Source of the DNA: Stappia indica
GTDB taxonomy: Bacteria; Pseudomonadota; Alphaproteobacteria; Rhizobiales; Stappiaceae
NCBI RefSeq assembly: GCF_009789575.1
Contig: NZ_CP046908.1
Location: 1,736,001-1,800,000 of the forward strand
Direction: 5' to 3'
Length of the DNA: 64,000 nucleotides
Of this stretch, positions 29,144-38,359 are shown piece after piece; position 1 is the stretch's first letter, and every line of letters begins with the position of its first letter. Below the pieces are notes generated by a model. That model saw nothing but the letters and a program-made list of their open reading frames with translations. It had not been told where the DNA came from and ran no database searches. The translations under genes were made by a program, and so were the position numbers.

Positions 29144-29473
29144 ATGTCGCCCCCCATGTCTCCCCTTGCCACCTTTCCGGAAGTCGCGACCGGACCGGGG
29201 ATAACCCGCCGGGTCGTCACGGACAGTCCGCAGATGATGGTCGTCGCCTTCACCTTCGAAGCCGGCGCGGAAGGTCCGCTGCACAACCACCCGCACATCC
29301 AGTCGACCTATGTGGAAAGCGGCCGCTTCGTCTTCTCGCTGGATGGCGAGGAATTCGAGGTCGGCCCAGGGGACAGTTTCGTCATCCCCTCCAACGCGGT
29401 GCACGGCTGCCGCTGCCTTCAGGCAGGGCGCCTGATCGACGGCTTCACGCCGCGCCGCGACGACTTCCTCTGA
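29144..29473 (+). CDS. kdgF: KdgF-like cupin (unsaturated uronate linearisation)
   Basis: This 109-residue single-domain cupin has metal ligands His47, His49, Gln53 and His87, the arrangement known for KdgF. KdgF speeds conversion of 4,5-unsaturated monouronates, from pectin or alginate lyases, into the linear ketouronate. It is followed by kduI and kduD, which carry out the next steps. GGAG lies 7 bases before the ATG; a second in-frame ATG at 29156 is possible. Confidence 0.85.
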   Translation: MSPPMSPLATFPEVATGPGITRRVVTDSPQMMVVAFTFEAGAEGPLHNHPHIQSTYVESGRFVFSLDGEEFEVGPGDSFVIPSNAVHGCRCLQAGRLIDGFTPRRDDFL

Positions 29474-29504
29474 TCCCGAAACCCCACCCCTTCAAGGAGC
29501 CGCC

Positions 29505-30329
29505 ATGCTGAGCGTAGAGACCCGCCACGCCGTCCACCAGGACCATGCCAAGGGCATGGACACGGACGAGCTGCGCCGCCACTTCCATGCCGGAGGCCTG
29601 TTCCGCGACGGCGAGATCCGCCTCGTCTACACCCATTACGACCGCTTCGTGCTGGGCGGCGCGGTGCCGGGCGCCGGCAAGCTGACCCTCGACAAGGTCG
29701 AGGAGACCCGCACCGCCACCTTCCTGGAACGGCGCGAGATGGCCGTCGTCAACATCGGCGCCACCGGCGAGGTCTCCACGGACGGCGACAGCTGGACGCT
29801 GGAGCGCGGCGACGTGCTCTATCTCGGCATGGGTGCCGGCCCGGTCACCTTCTCCGGCGGCGGGCGGTTCTACATCACCTCCGCCCCGGCCCACCGCTCC
29901 CTGCCCGCGCGGCTGATCCGCCTGTCGGAGGCCAACAGCCTGAAGCTCGGCGCCACCGAGACCTCGAACAAGCGCACCATCAACCAGTTCGTCCATCCGC
30001 TGGTGATGGAAAGCTGCCAGCTCGTGCTCGGCTACACCACGCTGGAGGACGGCTCGGTCTGGAACACCATGCCGGCCCATGTCCACGACCGGCGGATGGA
30101 GGCCTATCTCTACTTCGACATGACGGAGGATCAGCGCGTCCTGCACCTGATGGGCGAGCCGCAGCAGACCCGCCACCTCATCGTCGCCAACGAGGAAGCC
30201 GCGATCTCGCCGCCCTGGTCGATCCACTCGGGCGCGGGCACCGGCAGCTACACGTTCATCTGGGCGATGGCCGGCGATAATGTCGACTATACGGACATGG
30301 ACTTCGTCAGCATGGCGGAGATGAAATGA
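29505..30329 (+). CDS. kduI: 5-dehydro-4-deoxy-D-glucuronate isomerase
   Basis: This 274-residue double-cupin enzyme converts 5-keto-4-deoxyuronate to 3-deoxy-D-glycero-2,5-hexodiulosonate. The zinc-site motif MPAHVHDRRMEAYLYF (two His and Glu) and the later His in SIHSGAGTGSYTFIW are present. Length equals the family norm (about 278). An AAGGAG site precedes the ATG. Its stop overlaps the kduD start by 4 bases. Confidence 0.95.
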   Translation: MLSVETRHAVHQDHAKGMDTDELRRHFHAGGLFRDGEIRLVYTHYDRFVLGGAVPGAGKLTLDKVEETRTATFLERREMAVVNIGATGEVSTDGDSWTLERGDVLYLGMGAGPVTFSGGGRFYITSAPAHRSLPARLIRLSEANSLKLGATETSNKRTINQFVHPLVMESCQLVLGYTTLEDGSVWNTMPAHVHDRRMEAYLYFDMTEDQRVLHLMGEPQQTRHLIVANEEAAISPPWSIHSGAGTGSYTFIWAMAGDNVDYTDMDFVSMAEMK

Positions 30330-31069
30330 GCCCCTCCTTCTCGCTCTCCGGCCGCAAGGCGCTGGTGACCGGCGCCAATACCGGCATCGGCCAGGCCATC
30401 GCGCTGGCGCTGGCCGCCGCAGGCGCGGAAGTGACCTGCGCCGGCCGCCGCTCCTGCCTTGAGACCGTCGCCGCGATCGAGGCGGCCGGCGGCCGCGCGT
30501 CCTCGCTCGCCCTCGATCTCGCCGACCCGATGGCGGCGCGCGACGTCTTTGCCGGCACGGGACATTCGATCCTCGTCAACAATGCCGGCATCATCCGCCG
30601 CGGGGACAGCGCCGACTTCACGGAAGGTGACTGGGACGCGGTGATGGACGTCAATCTCAAGGCGCTGTTCTTCACCACCCAGGCCTTCGCCCGCGACCTG
30701 CTGGCGCGCGGCGAGGGCGGCGCGGTCGTCAACATCGCCTCCATGCTGTCCTTCCAGGGCGGCATCCGCGTGCCGTCCTACACCGCCGCCAAGCACGGGG
30801 TTGCGGGGGTTACCAAGATCCTCGCCAACGAGTGGGCGGCAAAAGGCATCAACGTCAACGCCATCGCGCCCGGCTATATCGCCACCAACAACACCAAGGC
30901 GCTGCGCGAGGATCCGGACCGCTCCGCCGCGATCCTCGAGCGTATCCCGGCCGGTCATTGGGGCGCGCCCGAGGACATCGCCGGCACCGCCGTCTTCCTC
31001 TGCTCCCCGGCCGCCCGCTACGTGCACGGCGCGGTGATCCCTGTCGATGGAGGCTGGCTTGCCCGCTGA
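30326..31069 (+). CDS. kduD: 2-dehydro-3-deoxy-D-gluconate 5-dehydrogenase
   Basis: This 247-residue short-chain dehydrogenase reduces 2,5-diketo-3-deoxygluconate to 2-keto-3-deoxygluconate (KDG). It has the Rossmann glycine motif TGANTGIGQ, NNAGI, the catalytic Ser (NIASM) and Tyr-x-x-x-Lys (YTAAKHG). The ATGA overlap with kduI confirms the pairing. Its end overlaps the next gene by about 20 bases in another frame. Confidence 0.93.
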   Translation: MSPSFSLSGRKALVTGANTGIGQAIALALAAAGAEVTCAGRRSCLETVAAIEAAGGRASSLALDLADPMAARDVFAGTGHSILVNNAGIIRRGDSADFTEGDWDAVMDVNLKALFFTTQAFARDLLARGEGGAVVNIASMLSFQGGIRVPSYTAAKHGVAGVTKILANEWAAKGINVNAIAPGYIATNNTKALREDPDRSAAILERIPAGHWGAPEDIAGTAVFLCSPAARYVHGAVIPVDGGWLAR

Positions 31070-32507
31070 CCTGCCCCACCTGACGCCCCGCCGCGAAGGC
31101 CCCCGCCCCGGCACCGGCATCGTCCATCTCGGCCTCGGCGCCTTCTTCCGCGCCCATGGCGCCCTCTACATCGCCGAGGCGATGGCCGCGTCCGGCGGCG
31201 ACTGGGGCATTGTCGGCGTCTCGCTGAAACGGCCGGACCAGCGCGACCGGCTGGCGCCGCAGGACTTCGCGTATACCGCGCTGGAGCTCGGCCCCGGCGG
31301 CGAGGTGCCGCGCATCGTCGATGTGCTGGCCGGCGTCCTCGTCGCGCCGGAAGATCCGGAAGCGGTGGTCGCGCTGATGGCCGCCCCCGCCACCCGCATC
31401 GTCACCCTGACGGTCACCGAAAAGGGCTATTGCCACGAGCCGGCGACCGGACGGCTGTCGCTCACCCATCCCGACATCGCAGCCGATCTTGCCGATCCGG
31501 CGCGGCCCGCCTCTGCCCTCGGCTTCCTGGTGCGCGCGCTTGCCCGCCGCCGCGCGGCGGGGATCAAGCCCTTCACCGTGCTGACCTGCGACAACCTCCC
31601 CCACAACGGCGCGATGCTGCGCGGCCTGGTGCTGGAGCTGGCCGAGCGGATCGACCCGGGCCTTTCGCAGTGGATCGCGGCGGAAGGCCGCTTCCCCTCC
31701 ACCATGGTCGACCGGATCGTGCCGGCGACCAGCCCGGCCGATCTCGACCATGTCGCCCGCCTGATCGGCTGCCGGGACGAAAGCCCGGTGCTGCACGAGC
31801 CGTTTCGCCAGTGGGTGATCGAGGACGATTTCGTCGGCGGCGACCGGCCGGACCTTGCGGCCTGCGGCGCGGAACTCGTCACGGACGTCGCCCCGTACGA
31901 GCTGATGAAGCTGCGCTGCCTCAACGGCACGCACAGCTCGCTCGCCTATCTCGGCTACCTTGCCGGCTTTGAGACCATCGCCGAGACCGTCGCCGATCCG
32001 GCCTTCTCGGCTTTTCTGGATAACCTATGGGCCGAGGAGATCCTGCCCGGCCTCACCCCGCCGCCCGGCGTCGACCTTGCCGCCTATGCCGCCCGGCTGA
32101 AAGAGCGCTACGCCAATCCGGCGATCCGCCACCGCACCTGGCAGATCGCCATGGACGGCTCGCAGAAACTGCCGCAGCGCATTCTCGGGCAGCTGGAGGA
32201 AGGGCTTGCCGCCGGCCGGCCGATGTCCGGCCTTATCCTCGCGGTCGCCGCGTGGATAACCTATGTCGGCGGCACCGATCTTTCAGGGAAATCCATCGAC
32301 GTGCGCGACCCGATGGCCGACCGCCTGCGCGCCCTGTGCGATGCGGCGGACGGTTCGGCCGCGAAGGTCGCCGCCCTTTTGGGCCTGCGCGAGATCTTTC
32401 CGGCAAGCCTTGCCGGCAACACAGCGTTCCGCGCCCGTCTCGCCGAGGCCCATGCGGGCCTTGCAGAGCGGGGCGCCCGCGCAATGGTCGAGGCCTGTCA
32501 TGCTTGA
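31047..32507 (+). CDS. uxuB: Mannitol dehydrogenase family, fructuronate/tagaturonate reductase
   Basis: This 486-residue polyol-specific long-chain dehydrogenase has the N-terminal NAD motif IVHLGLGAFFRAHGA and the catalytic K-x4-N-G-x-H in MKLRCLNGTHSSLAYLGYL. It should reduce D-fructuronate to D-mannonate. The ATG at 31047 overlaps kduD by 23 bases; a TTG at 31059 after GGAGG is an alternative. No separate uxaB lies in the window, so this enzyme may also serve tagaturonate, or uxaB is elsewhere. Confidence 0.88.
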   Translation: MEAGLPADLPHLTPRREGPRPGTGIVHLGLGAFFRAHGALYIAEAMAASGGDWGIVGVSLKRPDQRDRLAPQDFAYTALELGPGGEVPRIVDVLAGVLVAPEDPEAVVALMAAPATRIVTLTVTEKGYCHEPATGRLSLTHPDIAADLADPARPASALGFLVRALARRRAAGIKPFTVLTCDNLPHNGAMLRGLVLELAERIDPGLSQWIAAEGRFPSTMVDRIVPATSPADLDHVARLIGCRDESPVLHEPFRQWVIEDDFVGGDRPDLAACGAELVTDVAPYELMKLRCLNGTHSSLAYLGYLAGFETIAETVADPAFSAFLDNLWAEEILPGLTPPPGVDLAAYAARLKERYANPAIRHRTWQIAMDGSQKLPQRILGQLEEGLAAGRPMSGLILAVAAWITYVGGTDLSGKSIDVRDPMADRLRALCDAADGSAAKVAALLGLREIFPASLAGNTAFRARLAEAHAGLAERGARAMVEACHA

Positions 32508-33693
32508 GAGTTGGCGCTGGTACGGACCGCTCGACCGCATCGGGCTTCACGAGATTTCGCAGACCGGCGCGCGGGGAGTAGTCACCGCGCTGCACGAGAT
32601 TTCCTATGGCGAGGTCTGGACCCGGCAGGCCATCGCCGCCCGCAAGGAGCTGATCGCCGCATCCGGGCTCGACCTCTCATGGCAGGTGGTGGAGAGCCTG
32701 CCGGTGCACGAACGCATCAAGCGCGGCGAGGGCGACCTTGCCCCGCTGTTTGCCAACTATCGCCAGTCGCTGGCGAACCTTGCGGCCGAAGGCATCTTCA
32801 CCGTCTGCTACAACTTCATGCCGCTGCTGGACTGGACGCGGACCGATCTCGCCAGCCCGGTCCGCGGCGGCGGCACCTGCCTGCGCTTCGACGCAGCACG
32901 CATGTGCGCGCTGGAAATGTTCATGCTGGAGCGCGAGGGCGCTGCGGACGACTACCCGGACGAGGTGCGCACCCGCGCCCGCCAGTGGTTCGAGGCAAGC
33001 GATCCGGCCGCCCGCGAGGAGCTCGTCGCATCGATCATGGCGGGCCTGCCCGGCGCTTACGACCGCTACGACATCCCGGCCCTGCGCCGGGCGCTGACGC
33101 TGTATGACGGCATCGACGCGGATGCCCTGCGGGCAAATTTCTCCCGCTTTCTCAAGGAGGTGGTGCCGACGGCGGCCGAACTCGGCATGCGCCTGTGCGT
33201 CCACCCGGACGACCCGCCGCGCGACATTCTCGGCCTGCCGCGCATCGTCTCGGATGCCGACGACATCGCCTGGATTCTCGGCCAGGACGAGGCGACGGCG
33301 AACGGCCTGACCCTGTGCTCCGGCTCGCTCGGCGCCAATCCGGAAAACGACGTGCCGGCGATTGCCCGGCGCTTTGCCCCGCGCATCCATTTCGCCCATC
33401 TGCGCAATGTCGCGAAGGAGGCGGACGGCAGCTTCGAGGAAGCAGCCCACCTTGCCGGCGACACCGACATGGTGGCGCTTGCCGCCGCGCTGCTGGCCGA
33501 GGAACGCCGGCGCCGGAACGAGGGCCGGGCGGATACAGATATCCCCTTCCGCCCCGACCACGGACACGAGCTGCTGTCTGACTTCGACCGCGACACCCAT
33601 CCGGGTTATCCTCTGATCGGACGCATGCGCGGCCTTGCCGAGCTGCGCGGCGTCGTCACGGCCCTCTCCCATCCCGGAACCCGTCATGCCTGA
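32500..33693 (+). CDS. uxuA: Mannonate dehydratase
   Basis: This 397-residue TIM-barrel enzyme dehydrates D-mannonate to KDG. Family segments are YGPLDRIGLHEISQTGARGVVTALHEI, VCYNFMPLLDWTRTDL, the metal-site MRLCVHPDDPP, LCSGSLGANPENDV, IHFAHLRNV and RPDHGHELLSD. Length matches E. coli UxuA (394). It overlaps the uxuB end by 8 bases. Confidence 0.95.
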   Translation: MLESWRWYGPLDRIGLHEISQTGARGVVTALHEISYGEVWTRQAIAARKELIAASGLDLSWQVVESLPVHERIKRGEGDLAPLFANYRQSLANLAAEGIFTVCYNFMPLLDWTRTDLASPVRGGGTCLRFDAARMCALEMFMLEREGAADDYPDEVRTRARQWFEASDPAAREELVASIMAGLPGAYDRYDIPALRRALTLYDGIDADALRANFSRFLKEVVPTAAELGMRLCVHPDDPPRDILGLPRIVSDADDIAWILGQDEATANGLTLCSGSLGANPENDVPAIARRFAPRIHFAHLRNVAKEADGSFEEAAHLAGDTDMVALAAALLAEERRRRNEGRADTDIPFRPDHGHELLSDFDRDTHPGYPLIGRMRGLAELRGVVTALSHPGTRHA

Positions 33694-35248
33694 TACTGCA
33701 ACCGGCCTTGTCGACCGTCCGCCGCTCGTGCTTTCGGAGCGCGACAATGTCGCGGTGCTTGCCGCCCGCGCGGAGGCCGGCAGCGATCCGCTGGGCGTGG
33801 GCGCGCCGCTGTCCGCCGCGATCGCGCCGGGGCACAAGATCGCCCGCCGCGCCATCGGCGCCGGCGAGCCGGTGGTCAAGTACGGGCAGGTGATCGGCTA
33901 TGCCACGGTCGCGATTGCCGCCGGCACGCATGTCCATTCGCACAATTGCGAGATCGGCGAGCACGAACGCGCCTACCGCATCTCCGACAAGCTGGATGAG
34001 GCGCGCGCCGCCATTCCGCGCCTCGACCAGGTGACCATCGCGGAGAGCTTCCTCGGCTACCCGCGCACTGATGGGCGCGCCGGCACGCGCAACATGATCG
34101 CGCTGGTCGCCACGGTGAACTGCTCGGCGACGGTGGTGCGGCGGGCCGCCGACATCCTCAACGCCTCCGGCATGCTGGACGAATGGCCGAACATCGACGG
34201 CGTCGTCGCCTTCGCCCACGGCACCGGCTGCGGCATGTCGTCGAGCGGTCCGGGCTGGGAGATTCTTCAGCGCGTGCTGTGGGGCCATGCGACCCATCCC
34301 AATGTCGGTGCAGCGGTTTTCGTCGGCCTCGGCTGCGAGGTGATGCAGGTGGCGCGCATGAAGGCGCTCTACTCGGACGGCGCGGAGACCCGCTTCCACG
34401 GCCTTGCGATCCAGGAAAACGGCGGCACCCACGCCACCATCGAGCGGATCGTCGAGACCGTGCGCGAGCTGCTGCCGGAGGTGAACCGGACCGCCCGCCG
34501 TCCGGTGCCGGTCGCGGCGCTGAAGCTCGGCCTGCAATGCGGCGGCTCGGACGGCTGGTCGGGGATCACCGCCAATCCGGCGCTCGGCATCGCCTGCGAC
34601 CTGTTGGTGGCGCAAGGAGCGACCGTCGTTCTGTCGGAAACCCCGGAAATCTTTGGCGCCGAACAGCTTTTGCTATCGCGCGCGGCCTCGCAGGAGGTCG
34701 CCGACCGCCTGATCGAGCGCATCCGCTGGTGGGAGGACTATGCGGCGCAGAACGGCGCCTCGCTCGACCAGAATCCCAGCCCCGGCAACAAGGCCGGCGG
34801 CCTCACCACCATCCTGGAAAAGTCGCTCGGCGCCGTTGCCAAGGCCGGCGCCACGCCGCTGAACGAGGTCGTCGGCTACGGCGAACAGGTGAAGGGGCCG
34901 GGCCTCGTCTTCATGGACACGCCGGGCTACGACCCGGTCTCGGCGACGGGGCAGATCGCCGGCGGCTGCCAGCTGGTCGCCTTCACCACCGGACGCGGCT
35001 CGGCCTTCGGCTCCAAGCCCGCGCCGACCCTGAAGATCGCCACCAGCGACCGGCTCTACCGGGCGATGCGCGAGGACATGGACGTCAATGCCGGGGAAGT
35101 GCTGGAAACCGGCGTGTCGCTGGCCGAGAAGGGCCGCGAGATCCATGACCGGCTGATCGCAGCCGCCTCGGGCGAACAGACGAAATCGGAGGCCCTGGGC
35201 CTCGGCGACCACGAATTCGTGCCCTGGCAGATCGGCGCGGTGCTGTAG
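33686..35248 (+). CDS. uxaA: Altronate dehydratase, full length
   Basis: This 520-residue enzyme dehydrates D-altronate to KDG. The N-terminal SAF domain (about 12-95, with IGYATVAIAAGTHVHSHNCE) precedes the catalytic domain (GYPRTDGRAGTRN, AFAHGTGCGM, GLQCGGSDGWSGITANPALG). The start at 33686 overlaps uxuA by 8 bases. With uxaC, this gives the galacturonate branch; uxuAB gives the glucuronate branch; kdgF-kduID gives the unsaturated branch. All end at KDG, whose kinase and aldolase are not in this window. Confidence 0.95.
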   Translation: MPDTATGLVDRPPLVLSERDNVAVLAARAEAGSDPLGVGAPLSAAIAPGHKIARRAIGAGEPVVKYGQVIGYATVAIAAGTHVHSHNCEIGEHERAYRISDKLDEARAAIPRLDQVTIAESFLGYPRTDGRAGTRNMIALVATVNCSATVVRRAADILNASGMLDEWPNIDGVVAFAHGTGCGMSSSGPGWEILQRVLWGHATHPNVGAAVFVGLGCEVMQVARMKALYSDGAETRFHGLAIQENGGTHATIERIVETVRELLPEVNRTARRPVPVAALKLGLQCGGSDGWSGITANPALGIACDLLVAQGATVVLSETPEIFGAEQLLLSRAASQEVADRLIERIRWWEDYAAQNGASLDQNPSPGNKAGGLTTILEKSLGAVAKAGATPLNEVVGYGEQVKGPGLVFMDTPGYDPVSATGQIAGGCQLVAFTTGRGSAFGSKPAPTLKIATSDRLYRAMREDMDVNAGEVLETGVSLAEKGREIHDRLIAAASGEQTKSEALGLGDHEFVPWQIGAVL

Positions 35249-35281
35249 GGATCGGGCCCGGTTCCAACCTCCAGACGCAAA

Positions 35282-35305
35282 AAAGGCCGGGCGAGCCCGG
35301 CCTTT
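35282..35305. terminator. Bidirectional terminator between uxaA and csp
   Basis: AAAGGCCGGGC (35282-35292) and GCCCGGCCTTT (35295-35305) pair in a strong stem. An A-run precedes it and a short T-run follows, so it can stop both the hexuronate operon and the convergent cold-shock gene. Confidence 0.85.
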
Positions 35306-35415
35306 CCCAAGTGCCTCGATGAGTGCTGCCAGTACATCCGTGGTCAGCGCTCAGAAGCACAATTTGCGTTGTCAGGTGCGCGCTTCAGGAGCGCGCGCCC
35401 TGACCCTGCGGATCG

Positions 35416-35625
35416 TTACGCGACCTGCAGGTTGTCGGCAGCAGCCTTGCCGCTGCGGCGATCGGTGACGATCTCGAAGCTGACCTTCTGGCCCTCGACG
35501 AGGCTGGTCATGCCAGCGCGCTCGACTGCGGAGATGTGAACGAAGACGTCGGGCTGACCGCCGCCCTGCTCGATGAAGCCAAAGCCCTTGGTGGAATTGA
35601 AGAACTTAACGGTACCGGTGTTCAT
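35416..35625 (-). CDS. Cold-shock domain protein
   Basis: This 69-residue single cold-shock domain binds single-stranded RNA/DNA. Both RNA-binding motifs are present: KGFGFI (RNP1) and VFVHI (RNP2), and the length is typical of CspA proteins. GGAAATC lies before the ATG. A long upstream region of over 200 bases without genes fits the structured 5' leader usual for csp genes. Confidence 0.96.
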   Translation of the reverse strand: MNTGTVKFFNSTKGFGFIEQGGGQPDVFVHISAVERAGMTSLVEGQKVSFEIVTDRRSGKAAADNLQVA

Positions 35626-36060
35626 GGCGATTTCCTTTTCAGATCGCGAACGGGTATGTGCCTGCCGCGCGAAGAACGCATGGCAAACGGTTCAGATCGA
35701 TTTTGAGGAGGAAGATCGCCAGTCGCGCGCCAAGCGCGCTCAGGAACAAAGTTCAACAGCCAAGATCGATGAACACTATATGGACGGCAACGGTGTCCAA
35801 AACAAGGCCGCATTCTCGCCAAGGTAAAAATAAATCCGGAAGCGGGGCGCCAGGGGGGACAACGGCCAGGGCATGGACGGGGATAAGCCGCGTTCCGGGA
35901 AAAACCGGAAATGAGAACGGCATCGGCGAAAAATCCGAGAAAATCGTCGATTTTCTTTTTATTTCAACAGCTTGATCTCGATTCGAAATTGAGACGGATT
36001 TTGCGAAATTCCGTCTCGAAATTCGAAAATTTCGAGTTTCGCCGCTCCAATCGCAGCAAA
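35626..36060. other. AT-rich intergenic region with hairpins
   Basis: There is no credible gene here. It holds the csp upstream region on the minus strand, with TATAGT at 35780-35775 as a weak -10 candidate. The AT-rich stretch 35930-36050 contains AGAAAATCG/CGATTTTCT (35938-35946 and 35948-35956) followed by TTTTTATTT, a terminator reading plus-ward. GAGACGGA/TCCGTCTC (35991-35998 and 36010-36017) lies just past the LysR gene's stop. Confidence 0.5.
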
Positions 36061-37008
36061 TCACACGGCGAGCTGGCGCGCCACGTCCGACAGCGTCGCC
36101 AGCAGCGGCGTCAGCGGCTCGCGCTGGACCATGACGAGGCCGACCGGCTCGCCCTTGTCCTCGCCCTCCCCCTGTCCTTCCCCGTCGGGATATCCCCGCC
36201 CCTCCCCGTCGGGTTGTCCCCGCCCCGCGCCGGAGATCGGCACGGCGGCGATGGCCCCGGCGGAGACGAACATGCCGGCAAGCTTTTCCGGCACGACCGA
36301 GGCCCACTTGCCGGACATGACATGGGCGACGAGGGCGATGATGGAATTCGATTCCACCTGCGCCTTCGGCGTCACGCCGGCAGCCGCAAGGTGCCGGTCG
36401 ACGATGGCGCGGTTCTGCATGTCGGGGGTCAGCAGGCAGAGCTGCTCGCCGCCGAGCTCGTGCCAGCCGACCCGGTCGCGCGCTGCCAGCGGATCGGACA
36501 CGGCGACAAGCAGACGATAGCGCTCGCGGTAGAGCGGCAGCACGGTGCGGCGGCGCCGGGCATCGGCGTCGAGATAGGTGATGCCGGCATCGAGGTCGAG
36601 CCGGTCCATCTGGTCGAGGATCTCGACCGAGGTGCGCGACAGGATCTGGAACCGCACGCGCGGATGGCGCAGCGCGTAGGGAGAGACGAGATCGGCGACC
36701 ATCGGCAGCGCCGTCGGGATGACGCCGATGCGCAAGGTGCCTTCCAGATCGGAGCGGACCGCGCGCATCTCGTCGCGCAGGGCGCGCATGTCGCCGACGA
36801 TCCTAAGGGCCAGAAGGTGCACCCGCTCGCCCTCCGGCGTCAGCCCCTGGAAGCGCGAGCCGCGATGCACGAGCTGGACGTTGAGCTGGTCCTCGAGCTG
36901 GCGGATGGCCGAGGAGAGCGTCGGCTGGGTGACGCCGATGCTCTCCGCCGCGCGGCCGAAATGGCGCTCGCGCACCAGCGCAATGAACATTTCCAGCTTG
37001 TCGATCAT
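36061..37008 (-). CDS. LysR-family transcriptional regulator with low-complexity insert
   Basis: This 315-residue protein has the helix-turn-helix MIDKLEMFIALVRERHFGRAAESIGVTQPTLSSAIRQLE and an effector domain from about residue 90. By sequence style it resembles the regulator found beside formate dehydrogenase (fds) operons in alphaproteobacteria, but no such operon is here. Residues 260-288 are a Gly/Glu/Asp/Pro-rich insert of about three 8-residue repeats based on PDGEGRG, encoded by 24-bp DNA repeats (36145-36231). The insert falls near the last strand/helix of the effector domain and may be a recent expansion. The target genes are unknown. Confidence 0.85.
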   Translation of the reverse strand: MIDKLEMFIALVRERHFGRAAESIGVTQPTLSSAIRQLEDQLNVQLVHRGSRFQGLTPEGERVHLLALRIVGDMRALRDEMRAVRSDLEGTLRIGVIPTALPMVADLVSPYALRHPRVRFQILSRTSVEILDQMDRLDLDAGITYLDADARRRRTVLPLYRERYRLLVAVSDPLAARDRVGWHELGGEQLCLLTPDMQNRAIVDRHLAAAGVTPKAQVESNSIIALVAHVMSGKWASVVPEKLAGMFVSAGAIAAVPISGAGRGQPDGEGRGYPDGEGQGEGEDKGEPVGLVMVQREPLTPLLATLSDVARQLAV

Positions 37009-37087
37009 GCCTGCCGAACCCGGTTTCCGCCCTTTATCGACGATCCGCCCTCAGGCGTCCGTCTCATTTGCGCCGGACGATAGCGCC

Positions 37088-37161
37088 GGCGCGACCGCGC
37101 CAGACATAGGATGGGCGCGACCGCGCCAGACATAGCATGGGCGCGACCGCGCCAGACATAG
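37088..37161. repeat. Three tandem 26-bp repeats, each with a small hairpin
   Basis: Copies start at 37088, 37114 and 37140. Each begins GGCGCGACCGCGCC (5-bp stem GGCGC/GCGCC around GACC) and continues AGACATAG; copies are near identical over 22 bases. They fill the gap between the LysR start and the arsH end, downstream of the ars operon and upstream of lysR. Confidence 0.85.
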
Positions 37162-37202
37162 CACGGGGGCGGCAGCGGCAGGCAAGAGCGGTGGAAAGCG
37201 GA

Positions 37203-37937
37203 TCAGATCGAACGCTGGTTGACGCGCGCGGAGACCTCGGCCGCCGTCTCCACCCGCTCCGAATAGCGGTCGACCAGTGCCGGTGAGCGCCCGCGCACCA
37301 TCAGCGTGAACTTCACCAGCTCCTCGGTGACGTCGACGATCCGGTTGTAATAGGAGGACGGCTTCATCCGGTCGTCCTCGCCGAATTCGGCGAAGGCGCG
37401 GGCGACGGAGGACTGGTTGGGGATGGTGACCATCCGCATCCAGCGGCCGAGAATGCGCATCTGGTTGACCGCGTTGAAGCTCTGCGAGCCGCCGCAGACC
37501 TGCATCACCGCCAGCGTCTTGCCCTGGGTCGGGCGGACGCCGCCGAGCGACAGCGGCAGCCAGTCGATCTGCGCCTTCATGATGCCGGTCATCGCCCCGT
37601 GCCGCTCCGGCGAGACCCAGACCATGCCTTCCGACCACATGGCGAGCTCGCGCAGCTCGCGCACCTTGGGATGGTCCGGCTCCGCCGCATCGGGCAGCGG
37701 CAGGTCGCGCGGGTCGAACATGCGCGTCTCGCAGCCGTGCCAGTCGAGCAGGCGGCGGGCTTCTTCCGCAACGAGCCGCGAGAAGGAGCGCTGGCGCAGC
37801 GACCCGTAGAGCAGCAGGATGCGCGGGGCATGGTAGGCCTCGCCCGGCAGGGCGTAGTCCGCCGGGTCGACCCGGTGCATCTGCGTGAAGTCGATGTTCG
37901 GCAGGTCGGCGGCGGCAAGATCGGCGACGGAACTCAC
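37203..37937 (-). CDS. arsH: ArsH NADPH-dependent FMN reductase
   Basis: This 244-residue flavoprotein is of the ArsH type, which oxidises trivalent organoarsenicals to less toxic pentavalent forms. The FMN-binding loop is [20 protein letters not shown], followed by the [21 protein letters not shown] segment diagnostic of ArsH. The GTG at 37937 overlaps the arsC stop (GTGA). It is last in the arsR-arsC-arsH operon. Confidence 0.94.
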   Translation of the reverse strand: MSSVADLAAADLPNIDFTQMHRVDPADYALPGEAYHAPRILLLYGSLRQRSFSRLVAEEARRLLDWHGCETRMFDPRDLPLPDAAEPDHPKVRELRELAMWSEGMVWVSPERHGAMTGIMKAQIDWLPLSLGGVRPTQGKTLAVMQVCGGSQSFNAVNQMRILGRWMRMVTIPNQSSVARAFAEFGEDDRMKPSSYYNRIVDVTEELVKFTLMVRGRSPALVDRYSERVETAAEVSARVNQRSI

Positions 37938-38359
37938 GAGGCGTCTCCGGAAGAGTTGCCGGCGACGACGATCTCGCCGTCTTCCTTGCGGAAGGTGCCG
38001 ATGCCGGCATTGGGCAGGATCTCCAGCACGACTTCCGACGGGCGGCACAGGCGGATGCCCTTTTCCGTGACGACGATGGGCCGGTTGACCAGAACGGGGT
38101 GCTCCAGCATGGCGGCGAGGATCGTCTCGTCGTCGACGGACGGATCGGTGAGGCCGAGCTCCTCGGCCGGCGACTTCGACACGCGCAGGGCGGTGCGCGG
38201 GGTCAGCCCGGCGCCGGCGAACAGGGCCAGAAGCTGCGGACGGGTCCAGCCGGTCTTGAGATATTCGATGATGACGGGCTCCTCGCCGGACGCGCGGATC
38301 ATCTCCAGCACGTTGCGCGAGGTGCCGCAGTCGGGATTGTGGTGGATGACGATGGTCAT
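37934..38359 (-). CDS. arsC: Arsenate reductase, glutaredoxin-dependent
   Basis: This 141-residue ArsC has the catalytic cysteine in [11 protein letters not shown], the arsenate-binding arginine in [15 protein letters not shown], and the typical family length. It reduces As(V) to As(III) using glutathione and glutaredoxin. Its start overlaps arsR by 4 bases. No ArsB or Acr3 efflux gene lies in this operon, so export of the product must rely on something elsewhere. Confidence 0.95.
   Translation of the reverse strand: MTIVIHHNPDCGTSRNVLEMIRASGEEPVIIEYLKTGWTRPQLLALFAGAGLTPRTALRVSKSPAEELGLTDPSVDDETILAAMLEHPVLVNRPIVVTEKGIRLCRPSEVVLEILPNAGIGTFRKEDGEIVVAGNSSGDAS

Noticed and set aside
35658-35975. 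Short plus-strand open frames upstream of csp
   Set aside because: No ribosome site, odd composition and position in the expected csp leader/promoter region; no recognisable protein.
37088-37161. Possible CRISPR array from three regular repeats
   Set aside because: Repeats are 22 bases with only 4-base intervals, no spacers of useful length and no cas genes nearby.
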